Below, piece by piece: positions 9,101 through 19,969 of a stretch of DNA of 64,000 nt (position 1 is the first letter of the stretch; the number at the start of each line of letters is the position of its first letter). The notes beneath the pieces were generated by a model. The model was not told the DNA's origin, did no database searches, and was given only the letters and a program-made list of their open reading frames with translations. The translations under genes and the position numbers were made by a program. Source of the DNA: Fallopia convolvulus (taxonomy: Eukaryota > Streptophyta > Magnoliopsida > Caryophyllales > Polygonaceae); NCBI GenBank assembly GCA_964016875.1, contig OZ024727.1, positions 11,094,091 to 11,158,090 of the forward strand, read 5' to 3'.

Positions 9101-10900
9101 TGTGTACTGAGTAAACCGTTGAACTACAAGTGCACCATTTCGCACGACACACAAGTCAAGAAAAGCCAAAATTCCTTTTTGACATTCTCAAATAAAAAGA
9201 CCATTTATGTGTATTTTCAATCTCTTTCCAACTATTTAGAACTGCTAAGAGTTGTATGTAATATACTAACATACAGAGTATTTACCAGAATTAAAATTAT
9301 GAGTGTTGCTTGCTATGTATGTAACAAAAATGAAACACAAGTGGGTGCACCCAGAAGCTCCTAGAAATTAAAGATCTTGAGCATCAATTGTTGGTTGTCA
9401 GATATAGTTGATAGGCACCTTAGTTAGCAAGGCTGTTGTGGTTTGAGGTTTTATGGGCTCAAAGCTCCATCATTACTTCACCTTTTTCAAAAAAAAAATT
9501 GTATGCTCATCTCATCTACTCCACTGTTTAAGAAGCTCTTCTATTTCTATATACACAAATCTGAAAAGTTACAGGTCTTCATACTTAGATCAAATAACTA
9601 AAATCAAAATAACATTATAAACACTTCCTTTATTTAAATTATTACTAGTATCTACAATAAAACTTTACTGGTCTGATAATGATAGCTGAGATCCCAATAC
9701 AATGTTGGTTCTCTGTTGTTTTCTGTTGTGTAAAACTTGCAAGTTTGCAAAGCAAGTAAAAGGAACTGGGTGAATCTACTTTTGCATCTAAAATGGCAAC
9801 TGTTAGCACTATTGAAACTGGTTGTGCAAAAAGGGATGCAACTTTCCCAAAATTGGCAGCAAAAGAAGGCAGCTTATGTTGGTGGCAGTGGCTGCCAATC
9901 TGGTGAGGTTTGGTCTGTCTTGACCTCCCATTTTTCTTTTCATCATCATTTCTCATTTTTTATAATCTTAATTTCCAATGGGTTACTCATCAATCATCAG
10001 TGTGTGTAACAAGTATCAATCGGTCAAATATTAACTACTTCCTCCCATACCATTTAACTTTAGTCTCTAATATATTAGAATATTACGTGGAGGTCCAGAG
10101 ATCAGTTTATGCCAATAGTATTGTGGGCTGGCTAGTGTAAGCAGTATAACAGATTTTGTACTATAAGTGGTTAGTAATTTAGCATAGCACTCAGCAAAAA
10201 GTATATAGCACATTTGCCAATTGGAACAAATGATCAAGTATTGATGATATTTTTGTGTACATGGATGCATGCTTTTTGGGTATTTTTGTTTGTATACGAG
10301 CAATGTAAGATGTCATAGTGTACTTGACAGAAGTATACCTTTTTTATAGGGTCGTTCTAAGCAGCCCGTAGCTTTTTACTCGGTGGCCCGAATTTTTATT
10401 TTATTATTTATAGCTCTTTTCCTTTTATTTGTAGTATTTATATTTTGTTCATGCTATTCTTAGATAATTACTAAATTAATTAGAAAGTTTTAAAAAATAT
10501 TAAAAACTATCCTTATATTTAAAAATATTAGCTTTAATCAAGTATTTTTATCTTAGTCTAACTTAGTACCTCTTAAAATAATTTAGGTCTTGTAATTTGG
10601 TATCAGAAAAACAAAGTTTGAATCTAGAGAAAGAGAAAGAGAAAGTTTTGAACTTGAAAGTGAAGCGGTGTTCTCTCACTCTAAGAGTTCAAATCCTTCT
10701 ATGGATCTTTCTAGTTTGAGTGTTTGAGTAATTGTTTTCAGTGTGTTTGTGTGTTTGTAATCCTTTTGAATTTAATAAAAGTTTTATTTTAAGTAAGGGA
10801 AAGCTACTTAATCTAAAACTATGTCTTGAATAACCTCTTTCTTGATTACAAATACCCTCGGATTTTAATATTCACATACCCTCAGAAGGATTAGTCAAAA
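9101..10900. other. Intergenic, no gene recognised
   Basis: AT-rich DNA without a convincing ORF, RNA gene or repeat. A TGGTATCAGA string at 10598-10607 equals the primer-binding core for initiator tRNA-Met, and an AATAAA lies near 10775. Their relation to the inverted pararetrovirus fragment next door is unclear. Confidence 0.5.
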
Positions 10901-11393
10901 AGTTTATCCTGTAATTCCAAAATTATCAAAAAAGAGAACTAGAGTTCCCCATTCTTTCCATAATCATAGCATGGCATCTATCCTTGCTCATCACGTAAGG
11001 ATACATTTTGGAAAACTTTTATACTTCCAATAACCCTTTAGTTTTTCCTAGAGCTCCAAAGGATGCTAAAGTATTTTATCAGTTACTTCTAATTAAAATA
11101 ATCGCAAAGTCATCAAATGGTTCACGAATTGGTGCCCAAACTGACACCTACTCCTAGTAAATTCTTCCATCATTGAAATTTTAAATTGACTGGGAGATGA
11201 CTCCCATCCCTTGTGGTATTTTTCTTTCCTCTCAAGTTCTTGCCTCTCTGCGTTTGATGGATGTAGAGATAAAGAATTCTGGACTAATTCTTCCATTTTT
11301 CCATAAGAGAAATTCTCGAATCCGTACTGGTGAAACATTCTTAAAATTGGTCACGAGAGTGGTAATCTGTTAATTGTTTTTATCAACCACAAC

Positions 11394-11714
11394 CTATCGT
11401 GTTAAGTTGTCTGCTAATGTGTTCTTTGATCCTTGCACATGTTCAAAATTAAAGGAAAATTGATTAAGGGCTAATTTCCAACACATGACCGTCCCTTGCC
11501 CTTTCATATTGTCTAGATTATTGTGAATAAATCCTAATATCCCCTTCCAATCCGTTCTTATTGTAAAGGGTTTTGGTGTAAGAAAAATTATAAATTTATT
11601 AATTCCTTTTAAGATAGAAAGAATCTCCTTCTCCATTATAGTGTTATTACACTCAGCTTTGTTGAAACTTCTACTAGTGTACCTGAAAAGCATGTTATCC
11701 TTCTTTATTTTCAA
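11394..11714 (-). pseudogene. Pararetroviral RNase H, decayed
   Basis: An open stretch of 106 codons carries the tail of an RNase H domain: a glutamate in MEKEIL, an IRTDWKG segment with an aspartate and a final GSKNTLADNLTR typical of the C-terminal end of pararetroviral RNase H. The first catalytic aspartate region lies upstream (about 11740) in a broken frame. Downstream (11093-11338) a further open segment of 81 codons of the same polyprotein is visible. Confidence 0.7.
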
Positions 11715-11972
11715 AATAGCACCCTAATGATAATTACTAGCATCCGTTTTAAGAACAAGTTCATCATCCTCATTTGGTAAAGTTAATGCCGACAAATTCA
11801 TGCAACATTTTTTAAGTTCATGGACTTGTAGGGGCGTTCTTAATTTAGCTAAATTCTTTATGAAATCGAGAGCATAGGTAAGACATCCTAGAAATCTCTC
11901 TCATTGTTTCCTATCCTCTATTTTATTAGGAAAATTTTCTACCTTTTCTAGGATACGATCCTGCAACACTAT

Positions 11973-12560
11973 TTATCCGACCTTAATTTTTAATCCAAGA
12001 AAATCAATTTTTGGCACAACATAAATAAAGTTCTTTTGTAATAATATGATACCATAAGTAATGCATTCTTGAGTTATCGCCCTAAGGTTGTGCATATGTT
12101 GTTCTAATGTTTTGAAAAATATCAAGATATCATCAATGTAGATAAGACAACAATGTTTAAGGTTTTTAAAGATTTTGTCCATTCTCCTTTGAAATATTTG
12201 TGATGCATTTTTCAGACTAAATGGCATAACTATCCATTCGTAACGACCTTGTGGTGCACTAAAAGCCCTTAATGATAAAATGACTTCCTCCATCTTAATT
12301 TGCTAATATATGCGTTTACAATACGTTTTTGAGTACCAAGTACGTAGTTCCTTTTATTAGGGATATAAATATCCATAAAAGACAGTATTATCATTTAATT
12401 TCTTCTAATTGATAACCATTCTAGCCTTTCCTTTATTTTCTTCTACATTATTTCTAATCATAACTGCATGACTAGAATGAGGATTTTTACTTTTTCTAAT
12501 TAAACCCTTTTTTAGCAAATCATCAATTTGCTCTTTAAATTATGGTTGGTCTTTAAATGA
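11973..12560 (-). pseudogene. Pararetroviral reverse transcriptase, decayed
   Basis: The palm motif YIDDILIF is present in an open stretch at 11973-12293, preceded by a segment ending in MPFSLKNA (the usual MPFGLKNA fingers motif). A more N-terminal block near 12510-12560 is readable but interrupted by stops, so the domain is not continuous. Downstream, FLGLKI leads toward the connection domain. Confidence 0.75.
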
Positions 12561-12954
12561 GTAGACCATTTGTTTTACCTTAATAATAATCTTAGGATCT
12601 ATTAAAACTATCTTAGACATGACTTATCTTTATCCCAAAACATTGAAAGCTCTTCAGAGTATAACTTCTCACATAAATCTTTTTGTTGCATAATGATTTG
12701 TTCTTTTATAGTTATCTCATATATGAGTATTGCAAATTCTATTTGTGTAGACCAATTTGCTCCTCACCACGCTTATTGCGCATGCCTATTTTTTTATATG
12801 TATAAGCTCCATTCATTTTTCTTACCCAAAATACTTATCCATTAATAGTAAATATCATTTATCAAAACTCTGGGTACATGGTAAATATAGACTTTGAAAA
12901 TTATTTCCTAATATCATAGCATGAGACTTTGTTCAGTAGCCCAAATTATAGGAG

Positions 12955-13161
12955 TTATACATGGATAACCCCTAGCATAATTGGTAAATCTAGAATGACT
13001 TCTGAGTGGGTCATGATACTATGATCAGCTATTCTTACTTGAATAGGTTTGGATGCAGGTTTCCACATAAATCTTGGCAACAAAGTTTTCTTTCCAAAAC
13101 ATACAAAACATCCACTATCCACGAAATCACATAGTTCATAATTATTAATCCTCGAATGCAT
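12955..13161 (-). pseudogene. Pararetroviral aspartic protease region, decayed
   Basis: A 68-codon open segment contains DFVDSGC, which fits a DSG/DTG active-site motif, upstream of the reverse transcriptase in the expected order. Frames on both sides are broken. Confidence 0.5.
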
Positions 13162-13165
13162 ATAG

Positions 13166-13981
13166 TTATAGAGATGTAGATGTTGTTTGGGTTAATGACT
13201 CTTAAGAAAGATTCTATTTGGATATTTGATTCTTCGTCTTCTTCATAAACAGGTTCACTAATAGTAGTTTTAAATGCTATCAGCCTTTTATAGCATTTTA
13301 TCAGCTCTAGAAGTTGAAGCTTCTCGTCGTATTGTTGTAAGAAATGTGGGATTTGAGCTAGAACTAAAAACTGATGCTGATCCTAGATCTATACTTTGTC
13401 TAGTTGGTTCATTAAGTGTTCTTCCAAGACTATTAAGTTCTAATTTTCTGTTCAAGGCTGCTAGAAGACTAGCAATATCATCATCTATTCTGAATGAATT
13501 CTCTTCATTAACACTTTTTTATTGAAGGGGCTAATTGGTTCTTCTGAGCAAGATTAAGACTAGGATTGAACCTAGAACTTTGACTCCTAGAAAGAATTTT
13601 GTTTCTTATTAAACTTGTAGGAGGTTGAGAGTTGGTATGCATTTTTCATTCCTCACCAATTATTAAAAACTTTTCCTACTTAGTGGTTGAAGGGTTCTTA
13701 AAGGCATTTACTAAAATTGTTTTAAAATTAATTTGTTGCGGGTTTACCTTAACTGATATTGCTAATTGTCTCGGCCCACTAATCTCATATTTATTAGCTT
13801 CTATAATTTGAGTTCTAAGTGGAGAATTGGTGATATTTTCTAACTTATATACTACCTTCCACATTAATTGTAGAGTACAAGTTCCCTTATGCATATTAAT
13901 CCCTAGAGCTAATAGTTTTAGCGAACGAAACTTGGATGCAAATTGGTCCTTTAAACTAACATAATAATTTGTGTTGGTCAA
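13166..13981 (-). pseudogene. N-terminal pararetroviral polyprotein remnant
   Basis: Open segments, the longest 13676-13981, read in line with the protease and reverse transcriptase and are therefore probably earlier polyprotein parts (movement or capsid region). No diagnostic motif is clear, so no domain is named. Confidence 0.4.
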
Positions 13982-14901
13982 TATTAGTTTCTAACACTAG
14001 AACAATGATCTTCTTCATTCGAGTATTCGAAGTTTTGATAATTACAAACACTTGGAACTAAGTCCCCTTCAAGTGATTTCAAGAAAGACACAGGTTCACA
14101 TGAAACGTAAGGGAATCGTTCCCCATATCTACTAGAGTACGTGGCAAGTTAAAAGAAGGACAAAAGGGTCTATTTGCTTCTAACTTGGGCGTCAAGCACA
14201 AAAGGATAGAAGTGTCCTAAAAGAGAAATATTGCATAGGGGTACGCTAGTCATTGGAACGATGTCTTGCTCCTCAAGAAGAAAAGGGCAGATACGTCATT
14301 TAGGGAAGAAGCCACTACTATAAGAGGAAAGCGATTGAGCTAGGTCAAGTAGCCCTCTGATCCAAATGAATAGTACTCTTTAGAAGGAAGCAAGTAATCG
14401 AGAGAGAAAGAGAGAGCCAAGAACAACACAAGAGAAGTCAACAATCCATCTTCAAAGAAGGAAGTACCAGATACAATCGATGGTGACTACGTGAATATCA
14501 ACGTCGACTTGGAAGAGAGTTCATGTGCTAACGGGAACTGCTCAAGGAACAAGCAAGGTTCGAGTAATAGTATCAATTGTGTTTAGCAGACCTAGGAACA
14601 TGATAGCTTAATTCGATAGTATTGTTTGAATTTGGTGATTATATTGGAAACAATAATGAAGTTTGTCTTTTTATCTTATAACTAGAGATCTATCAATAAT
14701 ATAATACTTGTTCAAAATCCTCAAAGGGAGGTAGAGGTTTACTCATTCAACATGTTGGCTGAAGTGAGGTTCCTCTATAAGGAAACGTGTCTATCTACTG
14801 CTTTAGTTCTTTACATTGTGTCTTATTATTTCGCTGTGTAAGGGAACTATCATTGGAACAGTTTCCAACTTGTTAAACTAACTCAGATCTATGATCCTAC
14901 A
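13973..14901 (+). repeat. 5' LTR of the copia element
   Basis: The 3' boundary is firm: it ends GATCCTACA at 14901, directly before the primer binding site. The 5' boundary is uncertain between about 13973 (TGTTGG) and 14000. It shares AGTTTTGATAAT and a nearby TTGGAACTAA with the inverted LTR at 15813-17025. It contains several GGGAAC/GTTCC strings (14112, 14534, 14843). Confidence 0.65.
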
Positions 14902-14904
14902 TTT

Positions 14905-14916
14905 TTGTATCAGAGC
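14905..14916 (+). promoter_or_regulatory. Primer binding site, initiator tRNA-Met type
   Basis: TTGTATCAGAGC differs by one base from the usual TGGTATCAGAGC complementary to the 3' end of initiator tRNA-Met, and begins three bases after the LTR end. Confidence 0.75.
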
Positions 14917-14947
14917 TTGGTGCTCTAGATTGACTGTGAGTTGTAGG

Positions 14948-15812
14948 ATGTCGACGGAACTGAACGCTATCGGACATGGGAACAACAAACCACCAAAATT
15001 GATCGAAGGACACTTGGAACGATGGAAGGGACTGATGAAGGACTAGATGCGCAGTCACGACTACCAGGCTTGGGTAGTGATTGAGAAAGGGAACTTCACC
15101 ATCAATGAGGCCATCAAGGACGACTTATTCAAATAGGGTCCAAACGAGTAGAAGTGTGTGGAGGAATACTACAAAGCCAAGATGTATCTCAACAATTCCA
15201 TGAGCGAGATGGATGCAACCAAGGTGGGGAACCTAGAGACTGCAAAGGAAATGTAGGTGGCCATAGAACAAATGCACATGGGAAGCTCGGATCTCAAAGA
15301 GGATCACCAAATGGAAGTTCATTGTGAGTTCTACAACCTTAGGACAGAACCTAAAGAAAGTGTGTCCTCTTACCAATCTCAGTTTGAGAACTTGATGACC
15401 AAACTCTCTGGTTTGGGAATCACAAAGGAAGAAATCACAAAAAGGATCAAGGTCGAGAAGGTGATTGATGGACTCTTAGGGGAATGGACTCATGATAGAA
15501 CATCATTCAATGAGAACCCCGCTAACAAGAATCTTCTACTTCATGAGATCTTCGGGAAACTGAAGTCCTATGAGGCTAGGAGAAATGCTGACAAGGTTCT
15601 AGACAAACCTAGAAAGGGAATTGCTCTCAAGTTGGAGAAGGTTCTCAAATCAGTCCAAGAACAGTGTGAAGAGTCAGAAGAAGAAGAAGAAGAAGAAGAA
15701 GAAGAAGAAGAAGAAGAAGAAGAAGAAGAAGAAGACAACATAGTGCTTACCACAAAGGCACTACGAAATCTCTATAAGAAAGGGAAGTTCCAAACGAACT
15801 ATGGAGGAAACA
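14948..15812 (+). pseudogene. Copia gag, N-terminal part, broken
   Basis: Starting at ATG 14948 (MSTELNAIG), the frame has in-frame stops near 15043, 15135, 15151 and 15254, then is open from 15257. The middle part (ESVSSYQSQFENL and the following VIDGLLGEW) has the typical copia gag UBN2-like layout. A GAA microsatellite gives a run of glutamates. The frame is then cut by the LTR insertion at 15813. The last residues of the open frame beyond 15813 are LTR sequence. Confidence 0.7.
15668..15737 (+). repeat. (GAA)n microsatellite within gag
   Basis: About 20 GAA units encode polyglutamate in the gag frame. The long serine ORF on the other strand is its shadow. Confidence 0.9.
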
Positions 15813-17025
15813 TGTTGGATCGTAGGTTAGTCGAAATCAATTATGGGAATTGTATCGAACAGTTCCCACACGCAGCGGAATAAACAAGTATGCAGGTAAA
15901 TAAAAATAATAGAGAGAATTCCCTTATAGAGGAACCCCATAGTGATCAACTAATTGCGCGAGTAAACCTCTACCTCCCTCTCAAAGGATTTTCGAATTAT
16001 TACCTTTTCTTTATTGCTTAGTTCCCTTCATGTTACAAGGCAGAATACAAACTTCTTTGTTCCTACTAGAACTCTCTCCCTAGGAAACTCTAATGTACTC
16101 TCTCAACCCTAACCCGGTGAACGCTCACAATCAAAGACAAAGCTAAACACAAACCTCTCTCTCTACTCTTCTGTCTCTTCTCTAGAGTTCCCCTAGACCA
16201 AGAAATTCTTTCTCTCTTCACCGTCGTCGAGATTAGCTCGGCGCCGGGGACTTTTCACCAACTTTACGATCTTCACTTAAGTGGATCTTTCAGCTCTTCT
16301 CTCTCAGTGTTTGGATTTGATGAATGTGAAAAAGTGAGCAGCAAGGTGACCATTGAAGGGTTTAAATAGGCATGATGAGAAACCCTTATCAACTTGAGGT
16401 ATTTGTCCTAAATACCCTTTTTGTCTTGCTCTCCAAGTATGATTCCTTAAGGTTGACATATGACTTTGATTTGAATTTGAATTGTCAACTCTAGAACCAA
16501 TTTGGACCGTTGGATGGTCGTCTTCTCTCTGCTGAGGCTCTGATGGTCTGTGACACCTCTGTGTCCGGAACAAACAAGATCCCTGAAATTGCGCTAAGAT
16601 GTCGCTTTCACGCATGCGTCAATTCCCATCCAAAGGGAACTCTCGTCTTCTTGGTTCCCTTCTCCTGGGAACTCTTTCTGACTTCTAAGGGATTTTTGTT
16701 CCTCTTATCCAGTTCCCATCTTGTGGGAACTCTATTCTCTTCTGAGGTAGGTCGCCTTCTTTCCGTCGTTGCATTGGTTCCCATGTTGTGGGAACTTGTG
16801 ACTCTGTGTTTTGCTTTGCAACGTGCAACCTGTTCTCTTTTGAGGTTGGTCGTATTCTTTCGTCATTGCATTGGTTCCCATGATGTGGGAACTTATTAAT
16901 ATGTGCTTTTACGACGTGCAACATGTTATCTTGAAATACTTGGCAATTGACGTTAGTTCCCAAGGTATTTGTCATTATCAAAACTGAGGACGTTGTTATA
17001 GTGTTAATGAGCGTGAGTTCCTAAC
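15813..17025 (-). mobile_element. Copia-type LTR inserted in gag (minus orientation)
   Basis: On the minus strand it starts TGTTAGGAACTCACGCTC at 17025 and ends CGATCCAACA at 15813; gag text is found on both sides. It shares the AGTTTTGATAAT block with the host element's own LTR and so belongs to a related family. No matching 5-bp flanks are seen (AAACA versus CCGAC), and joining the flanks leaves a frame shift, so the insertion is older or one edge is altered. A cluster of GTTCCC...GGGAAC palindromes lies at 16629-16895. Confidence 0.6.
16629..16895. repeat. Five GTTCCC...GGGAAC inverted repeats
   Basis: Five short inverted repeats occur at irregular spacing: GTTCCCATCTTGTGGGAACT, GTTCCCATGTTGTGGGAACT, GTTCCCATGATGTGGGAACT and two shorter ones (TTCCCATCCAAAGGGAAC and GTTCCCTTCTCCTGGGAAC). 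They lie within the inserted LTR. Confidence 0.85.
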
Positions 17026-17260
17026 ACCGACTCAACAAAACAGCTTCTCAAGGGAATACAACAAGTTTGGAGAGAAGGATGCAAAGGACATCACCTATTT
17101 CAAGAAGGGTCACTTTGCAAAAACATGCCCTCTAGGAAATGAAGAAAAGAAGGCTGGAAATAAAGCATACATAGCAACTTGGGATGACTCTAAAGATGAA
17201 GACCCTGAGGCATGGGTTGCACCAAACATGTGTGCAATGTCCATCAAAAGCGACTCATAA
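17026..17260 (+). pseudogene. Copia gag C-terminal part with decayed zinc knuckle
   Basis: Text resumes after the LTR with NSFSREYNKFG and a knuckle of the form KKGHFAKTCP, in which the first two cysteines of CCHC are lost. It ends TAA at 17258-17260. It lies in line with the gag upstream and with integrase downstream. Confidence 0.65.
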
Positions 17261-17381
17261 GAAGAACAAAGAGACCAACAATGTTATACTCAGATGGAAA
17301 CGCTCAAACAATATCTATGTTGTTGATTAAGACTTTCAACCTCCAAGGAAACTGTGTCATATAGTTCCCTCGAATGATACT

Positions 17382-18375
17382 GATCTTTGGCATCGAAGGC
17401 TTGGACATGTCGGGTTAAGCTTAATCCAAAAGCTGTTTCTATAAGACTTTGTTGTGGGATTACAAAAAATCAATCCAGAAATGGGAAAATTGTGTGATGC
17501 TTGTGTAAGAGGGAAGCAAATTAAAAATTCATTTAAACCAAAGAAGGTGGTTAGCACTTCAAATCCTCTGGAAATGATCCACATGGATATGTGTGGTCCA
17601 ATGCAAACCAACGGATATAGTGGAAATAGATATATGTTTGTTACTATTGATGATTTTTCGCAATTTACATGGGTTATCTTTTTGCCTTCTAAAGGAAAAA
17701 CTTTCAAAGAATTTGAGATCTTCATCAAGAGAACTGAAGTAAGCTTGGGAACAAAGTTTAAGGCCATAAGATCGGATCATGGAAGTGTGTTTGATAACTC
17801 TGAGTTCTTAACCTTTTGCAACAACAATGGAGTTTTTCACTACTTTTCTGTACCAAGAACTCCCCATAAAAAAGGAGTGGCAGAACGAAAGAACAAAACC
17901 TTGGAGAACATGGCTCGTGCTATGATGCTTGAAAGTGGAGTTCCACCATATTTCTGGACAAAAGCACTCTCTACAATTGTATATATCCTTAATAGGGCCA
18001 TGAGTCGTCCCATTTTGTTGAAAACTTCTTATGAACTAATCAAAGGTAGGAAACCAAACATTTCTCACCTAAAGGTTTTTGGATGTAGTTGTTACATTCA
18101 TAATAATGGAAAAGATGTCCTGAGAAAGTTCGATCCAAGAAGTGATGAGGGAATTTTCACTGGATACTCACTACGAAGCAAGGGCGTACCGAGTCTTCAA
18201 CAAAAGGACCAAGAAGTTTGAGCAAAGCATACATGTCATATTCAATGAAGAGTTCATTCAACATGAAACTATTCCTCAAAATCAAGATCGTGCAACGACA
18301 GTGGAATCCTTCTCCATTCCGATAGGGGAACAAGACGAGGAAGATGATGATGAGCCAAGAAAAGTTGATTCTGAC
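17382..18375 (+). pseudogene. Copia GAG_pre-integrase and integrase core
   Basis: DLWHRRLGHVG (17382) and CDACVRGKQ form the HHCC zinc domain. The core carries IHMDMCGPM, AIRSDHGSVF and GVAERKNKTLEN, that is, the DDE residues. The frame is open from 17454 to a one-base shift near 18181, after which YRVFNKRTKKFEQS continues in the next frame into the acidic hinge. It is cut at 18375 by the Tekay-type LTR. The core is well preserved compared with gag. Confidence 0.8.
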
Positions 18376-19967
18376 CGTGACACCCTTATACCCTATGACG
18401 TATACTTAGTAAACCTTATCTCTTATATAAACATATAATTCACATAAAACAACTATCCATGTAAGCACATAGCAGAAAGTAACAACCATATAAGGTTGCA
18501 CACACACATGTTGTTACTTCTATATTAATACATCTATTGCTCTAATTTCTGTTACAACTCATATGTCTAAGATGCAAAATGAGGAGGAGAAGGTTGCATA
18601 GAGCTTCAGCCGGCCGACCTGTATGAATGTGACCTCTAAAAGAGACACACATCAGAAAGTTCTAGCTAAATCTGAAAAATTATTTTGCGATTTATGTGAG
18701 CCGCATACTCAGTGAATATAAACCATCATCAATTATTTCACACACAGTCAGACATTCAGTCCATGTACATATACATACATATTATATATATTTCATATAT
18801 GAATTTACTATGTATATGCAAATGCTGATGTATCTGATTTATTATTCTGTGAACTGTGCAAGCCTGAATCTGCCCCGGGTTTACTATATATGCCCTCTTA
18901 TGGTCCCTTAATAAAGAAATCCGAAGATCTCCTGATTATGACTCTTATGGTCGCTTTAGGAAAGATATCCGAAGATTTCCTCATTATGACTCGTTGGTCC
19001 TGTATGATCCGTAGCTCTTGTATGATCCGAAGATCTTGTATGACCCGTAGAACCTGTAATACAAATTCAGGGTGAGACAGTCATAGGTCCTTTTAAATCT
19101 CATTGCAAAATGTTATGCAATCAAGTGCATCCTATAATCATATATCATATGTCATCTGCTAAAATACTTTTTGTGCAAACAACTCTGGAATTTTCAGAAC
19201 TATCACATATAACACATATATCCATATAATTCATATAGCACACATATCCATATATCACATATAGCACATATATCCATATAACACATGTGGTTTAATCTCC
19301 AGTCTATACTCACGTGTTAAAGACAGATACTATATCTCCTCCCCTTGTCCTTGACCACGACTTATGACCTGTGCTCCTATATATAACCCATGCAAAAATA
19401 ACCTATTAATTCTTACAAACTTTAACCCCAAATGCAATGAAATGCCAATATGCATTATAACTTCTTGTGCATAATTCCAAATTCTTTAAAACTTAACAAA
19501 CGATAAACTATATATATAGAAGAACATTTTTCTAGTTCAAATCTTTCTGTAAAACTTGATCAAAGATCTCCACAATATCATTACAACGCAAAATACTAAA
19601 ATTACTCTGAAATCTTTTACCGAATATAAATCCAATATTAAAAACACCCTATGAGAATATAAATCGACTAATTTTCAAATCAAAATCAACTGTAGATCTA
19701 GATCTGGAAAAATCAATGAAATCCATATAAATCATTAACTAATTAAAACTTACCAAATCACGCTTGTACTTCAAGATTAAAACTCGATAAAAGAGATCTT
19801 GTATCAAAACGAGATCAAAACCACCAAAATAAAACTTGTCTCTTTCTTTTTCTCTCTCGAATTTTCTCTTATCTCTCTCTTTTGTTCTTTGCCATCTACG
19901 TAAGTTTAGTAAAGTAGTTCATAAATAACCCCCCCCCCCCCCCCACATATATATATATATATATATT
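18376..19967 (-). repeat. Larger piece of the split Tekay-type LTR
   Basis: It matches 47088-48708 in reverse orientation, including the ATCTTCGGAT tandem block (18915-19060) and the ATATGTG-type repeats (19195-19290). The inner edge is a poly(C) run and a TA microsatellite. Confidence 0.8.
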
Positions 19968-19969
19968 AA
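19929..19969. repeat. Poly(C) run of 16 and (AT)n
   Basis: Sixteen C at 19929-19944 are followed by an AT repeat to about 19967. The other LTR copy has only the TA repeat here (47083-47114). Confidence 0.9.

Larger units (their letters stand above)
10900..13981 (-). mobile_element. Endogenous pararetrovirus fragment (Caulimoviridae)
   Basis: Reading the minus strand from 13981 down, the order is an unassigned polyprotein region, an aspartic-protease-like segment, reverse transcriptase and RNase H, with no integrase. That order and the RNase H text point to Caulimoviridae rather than gypsy. The copy has many stops and frameshifts and cannot encode a polyprotein. The lower boundary is approximate. 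Genus is not assigned. The upper end abuts the LTR of the copia element. Confidence 0.7.

Noticed and set aside
15568..15753. Minus-strand polyserine ORF
   Set aside because: It is the complement of the GAA microsatellite in copia gag and has no other content.
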